Shown one piece after another: positions 21,775-29,914 of a DNA stretch of 42,324 nucleotides. Position 1 is the stretch's first letter. Each line of letters begins with the position of its first letter. The notes beneath the pieces are model-generated. The model saw only the letters and a program-made list of their open reading frames with translations, ran no database searches and was not told the origin of the DNA. The position numbers were made by a program, and so were the translations under genes. The DNA is from an archaeon (lineage in GTDB: Archaea; Nanobdellota; Nanobdellia; Woesearchaeales; GW2011-AR9), in NCBI GenBank assembly GCA_023265925.1, contig JAHFSD010000005.1, positions 1 to 42,324 on the forward strand, written 5' to 3'.

Positions 21775-22413
21775 TTAGAGCTTCACCGGTTTTCCCATGG
21801 TTAATTTCAGGAGCACTTCCCTGATGTTCTGCTGCTCGTTAGGAAGTTGTTTGACAATAGTATTGTAAATCGTCAGGATGTTCTCCAGGACCTGCTCGGC
21901 AGGCTGGTCTTCTTTTCCCACCAGGCATTGCATGTTGGTGGCTTTCTTGGCCTGCAGGCGGACCGCCTGCCGCAGTTTTTTGGTGAGCGCATCGAGATTA
22001 GCAGTCGGAGGAACAACACAGCCCAGCTTGGGATTGGGCATCTTTCCCCGCGTGCCCAGCGCTTTCCCGAATCCGGCTGCTACCTTAGGCATCAGGTTGG
22101 CTTGCGCAATGAAATAGTCGTATTCCCCGGCCAGTTTCTTTGCCGCTTTTTTATTGGCATACTGCGGAAAATCACTTTCTTTAATTGCTAAGTCACAGAA
22201 TTTGCTGGCCGGCTCGGCTAATTCCTGGGCGACAAAGGCCGCCACTTTCACCACTTTTCCCTGGGGGTAAGGCAGCGGGACAAAGAAATCCAGCGGATTG
22301 GTCTTGATGTCAATGTTTTTAAGATTGATGATCAGGTCATAGGATTGGGTGAACTTTCTCTTGGGCTGCTGCGCCAGTTCCTGCAAGGCTTTCTGAATTT
22401 GTTCTTTCTCCAT
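21775..22413 (-). CDS. rpl1p: ribosomal protein uL1 (archaeal)
   Basis: A 212-residue protein with the L1 core: KFTQSYDLIINLKNIDIK, the middle YDYFIAQANLMPKVAAGFGKALGTRGKMPNPK, the diagnostic loop of L1, and the ending LKLTMGKPVKL. GGAGG sits before the ATG. First gene of the stalk operon here; L11 is not adjacent. In other archaea L1 can repress its own mRNA, but I see no convincing mimic of its rRNA site in the leader. Confidence 0.94.
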   Translation of the reverse strand: MEKEQIQKALQELAQQPKRKFTQSYDLIINLKNIDIKTNPLDFFVPLPYPQGKVVKVAAFVAQELAEPASKFCDLAIKESDFPQYANKKAAKKLAGEYDYFIAQANLMPKVAAGFGKALGTRGKMPNPKLGCVVPPTANLDALTKKLRQAVRLQAKKATNMQCLVGKEDQPAEQVLENILTIYNTIVKQLPNEQQNIREVLLKLTMGKPVKL

Positions 22414-22485
22414 GGCAACCTCCTACTCGATCAACGGTGGGAGAGGAGTAGTTATAGCGGTTTATGCTCTTCAGGAAGGGGGTGG

Positions 22486-22497
22486 TTTATAAATATT
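22486..22497 (-). promoter_or_regulatory. TATA-like box of the L1-L10-L12 operon
   Basis: AATATTTATAAA read leftward, predicting a start near 22465 and a leader of about 50 bases with a strong ribosome binding site. Confidence 0.55.
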
Positions 22498-22507
22498 TGG
22501 GGGAAAG

Positions 22508-22517
22508 TTTATATTTA
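22508..22517 (+). promoter_or_regulatory. TATA-like box of the 28-residue membrane protein
   Basis: TTTATATTTA lies about 32 bases before the ATG at 22544. It is divergent from, and just beside, the L1 promoter. Confidence 0.5.
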
Positions 22518-22543
22518 GGCTGGTTTTTCTTAGTTCATTGCCC

Positions 22544-22630
22544 ATGAAAGACATTATTGCCTACCTGGCAGCTCTTTTTGTGATCGTCGCTGCTGTACTT
22601 CTTATTCTTAAGATTCTCGGCATACTCTGA
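22544..22630 (+). CDS. 28-residue single-pass membrane miniprotein
   Basis: ATG at 22544 opens 28 codons ending in TGA. The product starts MKDIIAYLAALF and is one hydrophobic helix, flanked by a single Lys near the C-terminal end (ILKILGIL). Below normal gene-caller length, but it has its own well-placed TATA box and a typical membrane-helix composition. Function unknown. Confidence 0.5.
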   Translation: MKDIIAYLAALFVIVAAVLLILKILGIL

Positions 22631-22635
22631 AAAGA

Positions 22636-22809
22636 ATGGAACCACAATCTCTGCGTATCATTAAATTTTCTCTCTATATCATCAGCATCCTCTGGTGAGC
22701 ATACTTGATTGTAATTTCATGTCAACAGACGGGAGAACTTCTGACGGCAATCGTTACCGTGCTGGTCCTGTTGGCTTCAATGATTTTTAATGATCTGATG
22801 AACAAATAA
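22636..22809 (+). pseudogene. two-helix membrane miniprotein with an in-frame TGA
   Basis: ATG at 22636 encodes MEPQSLRIIKFSLYIISILW and then TGA at 22696-22698. The same frame stays open for 36 more codons (AYLIVISCQQTGELLTAIVTVLVLLASMIFNDLMNK) to TAA at 22807-22809. The two parts together make a sensible two-helix membrane protein, with the stop inside the first helix. Most likely a nonsense mutation; readthrough is possible. It follows the 28-residue gene by five bases. Confidence 0.5.
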
Positions 22810-22826
22810 GCACCCTTATCCACTAT

Positions 22827-23177
22827 TTAGCAACAGAGTGGGGTAAAGAGGCCTTCTACAAACTGAAAAAAGTTGGTTATGAATAGAGATAATACGCTAT
22901 AAAACAGAAACACATTGATGAGGATAAAGAGAATAGCAAATGTTCTATGCTTTCCTTTCTGAACGAAAAAATCCCAGCACAATAATGCTGAAAGTATGAG
23001 CACACCAAAGGATGCGACGATCAGCGGCAGGAAGGAATCATCAATAGCACCAACTCCCGACTCGCTTGTTTTTTGTGCTATCCAAAGCAGATGAAACAAA
23101 GTGAAGCCCACCAGCAGGAGAATAAAGTAACACAGATATTTTGTACTTAGGGGTCTTTTTTGAAAAATCTCTTTCAT
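22827..23177 (-). CDS. small membrane protein, three helices
   Basis: A 116-residue protein with hydrophobic segments at about 15-33, 50-70 and 80-105 and a Cys-Cys C-terminus. Its start follows the 31-residue gene by 13 bases with TGGTGGG as a possible ribosome binding site, so it is the last gene of a leftward mini-operon with the PRC-barrel protein. No family recognised. Confidence 0.6.
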   Translation of the reverse strand: MKEIFQKRPLSTKYLCYFILLLVGFTLFHLLWIAQKTSESGVGAIDDSFLPLIVASFGVLILSALLCWDFFVQKGKHRTFAILFILINVFLFYSVLSLFITNFFQFVEGLFTPLCC

Positions 23178-23190
23178 TTACCCACCAGAA

Positions 23191-23286
23191 TCACGCCGCC
23201 ACAGGCAGAAACTGTTCCAGCTCTTGCAGCTCTCCCTGCAGGTAACGGTAATGCACCAGATCCTGATACCACTTGTTGAAGTACAT
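23191..23286 (-). CDS. 31-residue soluble miniprotein
   Basis: ATG at 23284-23286 comes two bases after the PRC-barrel stop, with GGAGAGGA upstream as ribosome binding site. The product is amphipathic (MYFNKWYQDLVHYRYLQ, then GELQELEQFLPVAA). Coding style and operon position support it; function unknown. Confidence 0.5.
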   Translation of the reverse strand: MYFNKWYQDLVHYRYLQGELQELEQFLPVAA

Positions 23287-23288
23287 GC

Positions 23289-23564
23289 TTACTTTTCCTC
23301 TCCTTCCGGCGCTCCGCCCACCGGCGCGGCACTTTTGGAAATCACCAGCACATCGCCCATCGCTTTGACCAGCTGGTGCGGCACGATCACGCCTTTGGCG
23401 CTGCCCAGCACGCTGCTCAGGTAGGAATTCTTGCTGGCGCGGATCTTCCAGCCGGCCACCTTATTCCCCTGGACAATACAGTCTTCCACTTCACCGAAAA
23501 AATCGCCGGCATCCGTAAACACTTTCAAATCATACGCTTCCGATACCTTTTTCATCTTTAACAT
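23289..23564 (-). CDS. PRC-barrel domain protein
   Basis: A 91-residue protein. Residues 8-75 form a PRC-barrel (AYDLKVFTDAGDFFGEVEDCIVQGNKVAGWKIR, then VPHQLVKAMGDVLVISK). A Gly/Glu tail follows. Such single-domain proteins are common in archaea and have been linked to RNA processing and cell division, but the role here is unknown. GAGGTGA seven bases before the first ATG selects it over the ATG three codons later. Confidence 0.82.
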   Translation of the reverse strand: MLKMKKVSEAYDLKVFTDAGDFFGEVEDCIVQGNKVAGWKIRASKNSYLSSVLGSAKGVIVPHQLVKAMGDVLVISKSAAPVGGAPEGEEK

Positions 23565-23677
23565 GGAACATCACCTCACTTTAGGCTGCTGAAAGACCGT
23601 AAGTTTAAATACTTTTCTATAATGGAGTAGTAGAAGAGGTAGTAGTAGAGGTAGTATTTCTCTGCTACCCTAATACC

Positions 23678-24364
23678 ATGAAACTCCATCTCATCGGCAC
23701 CAGCCATATCGCTCAGGAAAGCAGCAAGGAAATCAGGAAGTACATTGAGGAAGAGAAGCCCGACCTGATTGCCGTGGAACTGGACTTTCAACGTGCTGCT
23801 GCCCTGCTGCAGGAAGAGAACAGCGAGCTTTCCCTGAGCCACATCTTCCGCTTTGGCGTCAAGGGCTACCTGTTTGCCAAGGTCGGGCAGTACCTGCAGC
23901 AGAAATTGGGGAAAATGGTGGGTGTCTCTCCCGGCGCGGAGATGAAAACTGCCCTGGAATTGGCTCGGAAACATAAACTGGAAGTGGCCTTCATTGACCA
24001 ACCCATCCACATTACCTTACGAAGGTTCTCATCAAGCCTGACCTGGAAAGAGAAAGGGCGTTTTGTTGCCGACCTGCTTTCCGGCCTGTTCTTCCCGCGG
24101 CAACAATTAAAGAAACTCGGCCTGAGCAAATGGGATTTGAAGAAAGTGCCCGAACGGGAAATGATTTCCTCGCTGATGAAAGAGTTGAAGAAGCGCTATC
24201 CCAACGTCTATCGGGTGCTGGTGGAAGAAAGGAATAAGTACATGGTCAGGCAATTAATCAGCCTCCTGCGCCATCATCCCGGCAAGAAAATTCTGACGGT
24301 GGTGGGAGCTGGGCACAAGGAAGGGATGGAAGAGCTGTTGCGGAAGGTGGAAGTGGTAGGATAG
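23678..24364 (+). CDS. traB: TraB/GumN-type family protein
   Basis: A 228-residue member of the TraB family (gut-esterase/pheromone-shutdown fold). Visible landmarks are LIGTSHIAQES at the start, VELDFQRA, the middle IDQPIHITLRR, VLVEERNKYMVRQL and the C-terminal LTVVGAGHKEGM. These conserved Glu, Arg and His residues form a proposed hydrolase site. Cellular role in archaea not established. A leader of about 45 bases containing GTAG-type repeats separates it from a TATA-like GTTTAAATAC at 23603. Confidence 0.85.
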   Translation: MKLHLIGTSHIAQESSKEIRKYIEEEKPDLIAVELDFQRAAALLQEENSELSLSHIFRFGVKGYLFAKVGQYLQQKLGKMVGVSPGAEMKTALELARKHKLEVAFIDQPIHITLRRFSSSLTWKEKGRFVADLLSGLFFPRQQLKKLGLSKWDLKKVPEREMISSLMKELKKRYPNVYRVLVEERNKYMVRQLISLLRHHPGKKILTVVGAGHKEGMEELLRKVEVVG

Positions 24365-24412
24365 CTGACTGGCGCTCTTCGCAGGGTTTCTATGAGGCTC
24401 CAGCGCAATAAT

Positions 24413-24423
24413 CTTTATATAAC
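24413..24423 (+). promoter_or_regulatory. TATA-like box of the TTA-repeat lipoprotein
   Basis: CTTTATATAAC is centred about 28 bases before the ATG at 24446. The alternative upstream ATG at 24392 precedes the box and is excluded. Confidence 0.6.
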
Positions 24424-24445
24424 AATCCCTGTTTCAAAGTCGGTT

Positions 24446-25078
24446 ATGAAGAAAATCACCATTGTATACGTTCTTTTACTGGCAGTATTATTATTATTAT
24501 TATTATTATTCGGCTGCGTTCCTTCGCAGAAAGAGTTTGTCCGTACCAAAGAAGGAGCGGAACAAGCGTCGGCAGTTCCTACTACCCCCACATCGACAAC
24601 TTCCCCCCCGGCAGCACCACCTTCTGCTCCTGCTGCAGCGCCGACAACAACACCAGCCAAGCTGCCTTCCACCAGCGGCGAATGTACTGTAAATGCCGAC
24701 TGTGCCAGTGGAACATTATGCATCGACAACGCCTGTAAAACCATAGCATCACTCTACAACACGGCCTGTGCCAAGAAATGTACCGTTGAAACGGTAGACG
24801 TCACTACCAGCGATGGCGAGAAATATACGTTAGCGAGAACGCAGGGCAGTTATACGGCAGCAGGAGCCTTGGAATGGAAAGTGGGCAGCATTCCCTTGTA
24901 CTGTCCCGGTCAAAAAGCCACCATTCCTTTCCACTTCATCAAGAAAACGACGGGAAAAGTGCTGAGTGAAGAGGTCGTAACAGTGGAAGAAGGACAGACC
25001 AGCCCGGTGATTACCCATCCGCTAATTTCAAGAGTGAAGTTTACAGTGCGGGTGGATAAGGTAAAGGAAGTGTGTTGA
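24446..25078 (+). CDS. lipoprotein with Pro/Thr-rich linker and Cys-rich domain
   Basis: A 210-residue protein. It has a lipoprotein signal peptide (MKKITIVYVLLLAV, a run of seven Leu, FGC lipobox). A Pro/Ala/Thr-rich linker of about 45 residues follows, then a Cys motif (CTVNADCASGTLCIDNACK) like the one in the lipoprotein at 8136-8414. The C-terminal beta-rich domain has four more cysteines. The Leu run is encoded entirely by TTA codons (24486-24510). Probably surface exposed; function unknown. Confidence 0.78.
   Translation: MKKITIVYVLLLAVLLLLLLLFGCVPSQKEFVRTKEGAEQASAVPTTPTSTTSPPAAPPSAPAAAPTTTPAKLPSTSGECTVNADCASGTLCIDNACKTIASLYNTACAKKCTVETVDVTTSDGEKYTLARTQGSYTAAGALEWKVGSIPLYCPGQKATIPFHFIKKTTGKVLSEEVVTVEEGQTSPVITHPLISRVKFTVRVDKVKEVC
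24486..24510 (+). repeat. trinucleotide microsatellite (TAT)8T inside a signal peptide
   Basis: Twenty-five bases of pure three-base repeat, read in frame as seven consecutive TTA leucine codons in the hydrophobic core of the signal peptide. Slippage by one unit would change core length without breaking the frame. Confidence 0.9.
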
Positions 25079-25116
25079 ATGTTTTAAGTGTGTTGAAGAT
25101 TTTTCCAGGAATTTTC

Positions 25117-27624
25117 CTAAGAATTTCTCTGCAGAAATTTCATATTCACTTCAATCTTTTCCACTGTCTGCTTCAGCGCCAGTGTAATGTCCTCCCGGAA
25201 ATTTTCCCTGGCTGACAAGAACTGCTGCACATCCTTTTTCACTTCTTCCGTATCAATCCCCGCCAGGTTATTGACCAAAGGCGACAACAGGTGCGTCCCG
25301 CTGCTGTATTTTTTCAGGAACTGCGGCCAGTTGTGCTTAGTCCAGGGCCAGAGTAACGAAGAGCCGTACACGTTCGCGGAAATCGTCAACGGCAGGACTA
25401 ACGAATCCTGTAAGCGCACCGTGGAAGATTGCGATAAATCCAGCGCTTTCTTTAACAACGCCACGTCTTTAAACATCCCTAAGGCGCGCAACAGTTTCCG
25501 GCTCTCTTCCGGCAGTTTCTCCTGCTTGTACCGCTCCAGGAAATACGAATAGGTCTCTTCATCTCCCTGCCAGGCAGCTAAGGCATAAACCGCTCCCCGC
25601 AGGTTGGGATCAACGGCCTGATTTTTCCTGATCTTCTGGAACAACAACGAGAATTGCTGTAATGTCTCTTTATGATTCAGAAAGCCCAGGGAGACTATGG
25701 TCACCGCCCGTAGCATGGTGTCCGTATTTTTTTCATTTTTTTTCCTGTTCCATCCCAACCGCTGCAGCAGGCGCTGATGGTAAAGCAGGCTGACTTTGGC
25801 AATGGCAGCCGCTAACGGCTGAGCTGTTGGTTTCCCAAAGAAGAAACGATGCAAAGAGGTCAAATGCAACGACACGGCCAGGTCCAGCGGATAGCGAGCA
25901 TCGAGACAATAATTTCGCACAAACTCCAGATACTCTTTTACCGGCACTTCACCCGCTGCCACTAGAGCATAAAAGTCATCTTCTACCCCAGCGGCATCTA
26001 ACGCCGAGAGTTTCTTCCCGTGAATGTCTTTCCCGATCTTCTGCAGCAGTTCCGGCGGATATTGCACGCGGTAAAAGCCGTTCTGGTTGAGGTTGAGTTT
26101 AATGGATTCGGCCTGCTCGGGAAGAATAATCCTGTTTTCCTTGAGCAATACTTTTTTCACGTCCTTCCCCGACTGATAGGTCACCGGCACCAGCCACCAC
26201 TGGGAATAGTTCCTGCCCAGCAGCGTAAAGCGTTTCTGCTCCAGAACATAGCCCTGCTTGCTTCTCTGCACTTTCACCAGCGGATAGCCCGGCTGCAGGA
26301 TCCAGTTCTTCATCAGCGCGGTAAGATTTTCCTTCCCATATTCCTGCTGGATGGCAACCCACAAATCTTCTTTTACCGCATTGCCGTAGGCATGCTTCTT
26401 CAGGTAACGCTGCAACCCCTGGCGGAATATTTCTTCCCCCACATACTTTTCCAGCATCTGCAGGATGCTGCCGCCTTTATCATAACTGATGCGGTCAAAG
26501 ATTTCATCCACCTGCGCCGGCGTCTTGACGTCAACATTGATGGGATGAGTTGAGTCCAGCTGATCCGCATTCAGGGCATCAGCGATGGTATCGCTGTAAT
26601 ACTGCAAGGGCAAATCCCAGTCTGGATAGGCCGCATTTACCGTTTTATAACTCATGAAGGTGGCAAAACTTTCATTCAGCCAGAGATCCTCCCACCATCC
26701 CATCGTCACCAGGTTGCCAAACCATTGGTGGGCTAACTCATGGGCAATGGTGATGGCAATCTGCTGCTTGACGGCAACGGAGGTATGGTCATCACCCAAG
26801 AGGGCAATTTCCCTGAAGGTAATGGCGCCCCAGTTTTCCATCGCCCCGGCAGCAAAATCGGGAATGGCAATGATATCAAGTTTGGGCAGGGGATAGGGAA
26901 TCTTAAAATAGTCTTCCAGGAATTTCAGGAAAGTCCTGGTAAAGTGCAGGGGCAGGCGGGCCAAATGAAGTTTGTCAGGCATGGTAAAGATGCGAAGATC
27001 AATGTTGCGGTGCTTCGTCATCAAGGATTTGAAATTGCCCACGCCCATATAGAGTAGGTACGTCGACATGCGGGGCGTGCGCTGGAAAGTGACCTGCTTC
27101 TTGTTGTTCAGTGCTTTTTCTTCCCTCACCGGCATATTGGACAACGGCGTCATGCTTTTATCAACGACCAGCGTTACGTCAAACGTCGCTTTCAGAGCCG
27201 GCTCGTCAAAGCAGGGAAAAGCAGTTCGGGCATTGGCAGCTTCAAATTGGGTAGTGAGCAGATAGGTGTCTTTGCCATTCAGGGTGTATTTGCTGCGGTA
27301 GAAGCCATACATCTTCTCATTATGGTAACCTGAAAATTCAATCTCTAACTGTGCTTTCCCCTGGATGGTCTGTGGGAAGGTGAAAGTCAATTCCTGCCGC
27401 TGGTCGTCCTGATGGATTGATCCCGGGAGCTTGTTACAGAGAACGTTGGTTATCTTCAGTTCCCGGGCATTGATTTTGATGATTCTGGCTGGTTTTTTAA
27501 CCTCGACGTTAATGGTCGCTTTCCCCTTGAATCGAAACGTCCGGAAATCAGGCTCAAACTGGAGCGTATAATGAGTCGGGATGACGTTCATTCCCAGAGT
27601 TTGCCGGGCGGATTGAGGGCTCAT
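25117..27624 (-). CDS. M1-family zinc aminopeptidase (tricorn-factor-like)
   Basis: An 835-residue cytosolic aminopeptidase of the tricorn interacting factor F2/F3 and PepN group that finishes degradation of proteasome-derived peptides. The N-terminal beta domain begins NVIPTHYTLQFEPD. The substrate-binding GAMEN motif is at 260-264, and the zinc site HELAHQWFG (His295, Glu296, His299) with third ligand Glu318 in LNESFA. The long C-terminal helical domain is complete. TATA-like TTTATTAAC about 30 bases upstream supports the first ATG. Confidence 0.94.
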   Translation of the reverse strand: MSPQSARQTLGMNVIPTHYTLQFEPDFRTFRFKGKATINVEVKKPARIIKINARELKITNVLCNKLPGSIHQDDQRQELTFTFPQTIQGKAQLEIEFSGYHNEKMYGFYRSKYTLNGKDTYLLTTQFEAANARTAFPCFDEPALKATFDVTLVVDKSMTPLSNMPVREEKALNNKKQVTFQRTPRMSTYLLYMGVGNFKSLMTKHRNIDLRIFTMPDKLHLARLPLHFTRTFLKFLEDYFKIPYPLPKLDIIAIPDFAAGAMENWGAITFREIALLGDDHTSVAVKQQIAITIAHELAHQWFGNLVTMGWWEDLWLNESFATFMSYKTVNAAYPDWDLPLQYYSDTIADALNADQLDSTHPINVDVKTPAQVDEIFDRISYDKGGSILQMLEKYVGEEIFRQGLQRYLKKHAYGNAVKEDLWVAIQQEYGKENLTALMKNWILQPGYPLVKVQRSKQGYVLEQKRFTLLGRNYSQWWLVPVTYQSGKDVKKVLLKENRIILPEQAESIKLNLNQNGFYRVQYPPELLQKIGKDIHGKKLSALDAAGVEDDFYALVAAGEVPVKEYLEFVRNYCLDARYPLDLAVSLHLTSLHRFFFGKPTAQPLAAAIAKVSLLYHQRLLQRLGWNRKKNEKNTDTMLRAVTIVSLGFLNHKETLQQFSLLFQKIRKNQAVDPNLRGAVYALAAWQGDEETYSYFLERYKQEKLPEESRKLLRALGMFKDVALLKKALDLSQSSTVRLQDSLVLPLTISANVYGSSLLWPWTKHNWPQFLKKYSSGTHLLSPLVNNLAGIDTEEVKKDVQQFLSARENFREDITLALKQTVEKIEVNMKFLQRNS

Positions 27625-27696
27625 TTTACGTACAGGGGTATTTTTGGAAAGTTAATAAAGGTTGCGAGGGTGCATTCTCTGCTGAGGCAAGGAAAA

Positions 27697-28185
27697 TTAA
27701 CCAGCTTTCTTCCGCTTCTTCACTCTCTGAACCACAACTCTTTTGTTTGTCTCTTCTTTTGTTCCTTCTTCTGTCTGTACCCTGCCTTTCTTCAACCCCT
27801 CATTTTCCACCTTTTCTTTCGTTCCTTCTTCCTTCCGCCCCTCGCCTTTCTTCACTTCCCCATTCTTCATTTCTTCTTTCTGTCCCTCACCCTTCTTCAT
27901 CTTCCTCATCTCCCCCGCCACTTTTTTAAACACTTCAATTTGTTTCTCGCTCAGGGAGTGATACTGGAGGTAAGCTCGCTTGATATTCCGCAGGAACGAC
28001 GACTGTTCATACAGCTCCCGGGGAAGGTCCAGCAGTTCTTTATAGGCCGGATCGGTGACGGGATCTTCAATCTGTTTCATGTGACAGGAGGTGCAGATGG
28101 GAAACTGCCGGGAAGAATACATTAGCACCATGTTCTTCCGGCACAAGGCGCATCGCTGCTTGTATTTTGGCGGCATAAGTTTCAC
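27697..28185 (-). CDS. zinc-ribbon protein with Lys/Glu-rich repetitive tail
   Basis: A 162-residue protein. Two knuckles, CALC and CTSC, about 20 residues apart at the N-terminus form a probable zinc ribbon. A helical middle follows (SFLRNIKRAYLQYHSLSEKQIEVFKKVAGEM). The tail of about 60 residues is built from KGEG, KEE and TKEE-like repeats. Its ATG overlaps the dnaJ stop (ATGA), so it is the last gene of the heat-shock cluster. Function unknown. Confidence 0.7.
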   Translation of the reverse strand: MKLMPPKYKQRCALCRKNMVLMYSSRQFPICTSCHMKQIEDPVTDPAYKELLDLPRELYEQSSFLRNIKRAYLQYHSLSEKQIEVFKKVAGEMRKMKKGEGQKEEMKNGEVKKGEGRKEEGTKEKVENEGLKKGRVQTEEGTKEETNKRVVVQRVKKRKKAG

Positions 28186-29294
28186 CCAAACATCCTTTTC
28201 AAAAATCCTTTGCTGGCTTTCTCTTCATGCAGCTCTTTAATCTGCTCCATCTGCTTCCTGCTTAATTTCTTAGGAACTTCAATCTTCACTTTCACCAGCT
28301 GATCACCCCGACCGGTATGACGCAGTGAAGGTATCCCTTTCCCCTGCATCCGGAAAATTGTCTCGGAATCCGTCCCGGCAGGAATTTTCAGGATTGCTTT
28401 CCCGTCAATAGTAGGAACTTCAATCTCATCTCCGAGGGCAGCTTGGGTAAAGGAAAGGGGCACGGTCAGATATAAATTCATTCCCTCCCGCTGGAAATAG
28501 GGATGGTTCTTGATCTGCACCTGCAGGTATAAATCTCCGGGCGGGCCGTTCTGCTCACCCACTTCGCCCTCACCGGCAACCCGCAAGCGCAGGCCGCTTT
28601 CCACCCCGGCAGGAATACTCACTTCCAGCTTTTTCTTTTTCCGGAGCAGGCCTTCTCCCTGGCATTCTGCACAGGAATCCTGGGCAACTTCACCCTGGCC
28701 GCGGCAGCTGCCACAGGGTCCCGACTGCTGGAAGATGCCAAAGGCGGTTCTCGTCGTGCGTTGCAGGTAGCCTGAGCCCTGGCAATGGTGGCAGGTTTCA
28801 AATTTCAAGGCGCCTTTACCGTCACAGGCACGGCAATGCTCCAGTTTATTGAACTGAATCGTCTTCTCAGCTCCTTTGGCTGCTTCTTCCAGGGTGATTT
28901 CCGTTTCATACAGTAAGTCGGCTCCCCTTCTCGCCCGCGTTCTTCTTCCCCCGCCGCCAAAGACATGCTCAAAAATGTCATCAAAGTTGCCAAAGGTGCC
29001 GGATCGGAATTGTGACATCACGTCGGAAAAGTCAAACCCTTCAAAGCCGGCGCCCGGCTGGAAGGCAGCTGAACCATACTGGTCGTACTGTGCTCGCTTT
29101 TTATCATCACCGAGAACCGAGACGGCTTCATTGATTTCCTTGAATTTCTCTTCATACTCTTTTTTCTTGTCATCGGGCGCCCGATCGGGATGATATTTCA
29201 TCGCCAGCTTCTTGAAGGCTTTTTTAATATCGTCTTTGGTTGCCTGCCGTTCTACTCCCAGTTTTTTATAATAGTCTTTGTCGGCCATGTTCAT
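28182..29294 (-). CDS. dnaJ: chaperone DnaJ (type I Hsp40)
   Basis: A 370-residue co-chaperone that delivers substrates to DnaK and stimulates its ATPase. The J domain (residues 5-72) has the HPD motif in MKYHPDRAPD. A Gly/Phe region follows. Four CxxCxGxG zinc repeats come next (CRACDGKG, CHHCQGSG, CGSCRGQG, CAECQGEG), then the two beta-sandwich substrate domains. The start overlaps the stop of the HD gene by ATGA; a second ATG lies two codons later. It is unusually far from dnaK, with four genes between. Confidence 0.95.
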   Translation of the reverse strand: MNMADKDYYKKLGVERQATKDDIKKAFKKLAMKYHPDRAPDDKKKEYEEKFKEINEAVSVLGDDKKRAQYDQYGSAAFQPGAGFEGFDFSDVMSQFRSGTFGNFDDIFEHVFGGGGRRTRARRGADLLYETEITLEEAAKGAEKTIQFNKLEHCRACDGKGALKFETCHHCQGSGYLQRTTRTAFGIFQQSGPCGSCRGQGEVAQDSCAECQGEGLLRKKKKLEVSIPAGVESGLRLRVAGEGEVGEQNGPPGDLYLQVQIKNHPYFQREGMNLYLTVPLSFTQAALGDEIEVPTIDGKAILKIPAGTDSETIFRMQGKGIPSLRHTGRGDQLVKVKIEVPKKLSRKQMEQIKELHEEKASKGFLKRMFG

Positions 29295-29914
29295 AACAAT
29301 ACCTGTTTTCCCAATTCTTCCGGCATAAACGAGAGCTGCTTAAAAATCTTCTTCTCATACTGCTGCTGTTCCCGCTTCGTGGCCGGCCAATCAATCTTAT
29401 TCCGGCGAATCCACGTTCCATACCGTTTGTAAATATATTTCATCCGCTCCTTCAGCGGCACGACTTTATTCCCCAGTACCCGCCAGTCCACGTAATGAAT
29501 GAATTTAGTTTCTTCCCGAACCAGGGCGGCTGGATTTCGGGTCAATTCATCCAGTTCCAGAAACAAGTGGGCAAATTCCGGATAGTTCTCCTTCAGGATC
29601 AGGTAGGCAACATAGGTTTCTGATTTCCCGGCATACTGCTGCCGTAGCTGTTGATGCTTTTGCACTTCTTCCGGTGTGGGAATGTAATTATAGGGTGGCC
29701 CATCCAATCGTTCCAGCACCACTGCTTTCATGAAATCGTGAAGAAGGGAAAAAGGCCGGACAATCTGTAAATCTAAAGGATATCCCTGTGTCACCAATTT
29801 TTCTGCCAGGAAGACCGCAACTTTATGGACGGTCTGGCAATGGACTCGGACCGTTCCGGGGACTTGGTACTGGGTGAAGAGGGCCTGGCAGTCGGAAAGG
29901 GTGGGGACAGTCAT
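29291..29914 (-). CDS. HD-domain protein, putative phosphohydrolase
   Basis: A 207-residue protein with the metal-binding HD pattern: His25 in VRVHCQTVHKVA, His59-Asp60 in SLLHDFMK and a later Asp143 in HYVDWR. HD proteins hydrolyse nucleotides or phosphodiesters; the substrate is unknown. Four-base overlaps tie it to the DUF1016 gene before it and dnaJ after it. Confidence 0.8.
   Translation of the reverse strand: MTVPTLSDCQALFTQYQVPGTVRVHCQTVHKVAVFLAEKLVTQGYPLDLQIVRPFSLLHDFMKAVVLERLDGPPYNYIPTPEEVQKHQQLRQQYAGKSETYVAYLILKENYPEFAHLFLELDELTRNPAALVREETKFIHYVDWRVLGNKVVPLKERMKYIYKRYGTWIRRNKIDWPATKREQQQYEKKIFKQLSFMPEELGKQVLL

Noticed and set aside
23620-23660. GTAG-rich repeats before traB as a CRISPR or regulatory array.
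   Set aside because: Units are degenerate, 6-12 bases long and without spacers; better explained as low-complexity leader. No CRISPR array was seen anywhere in the window.
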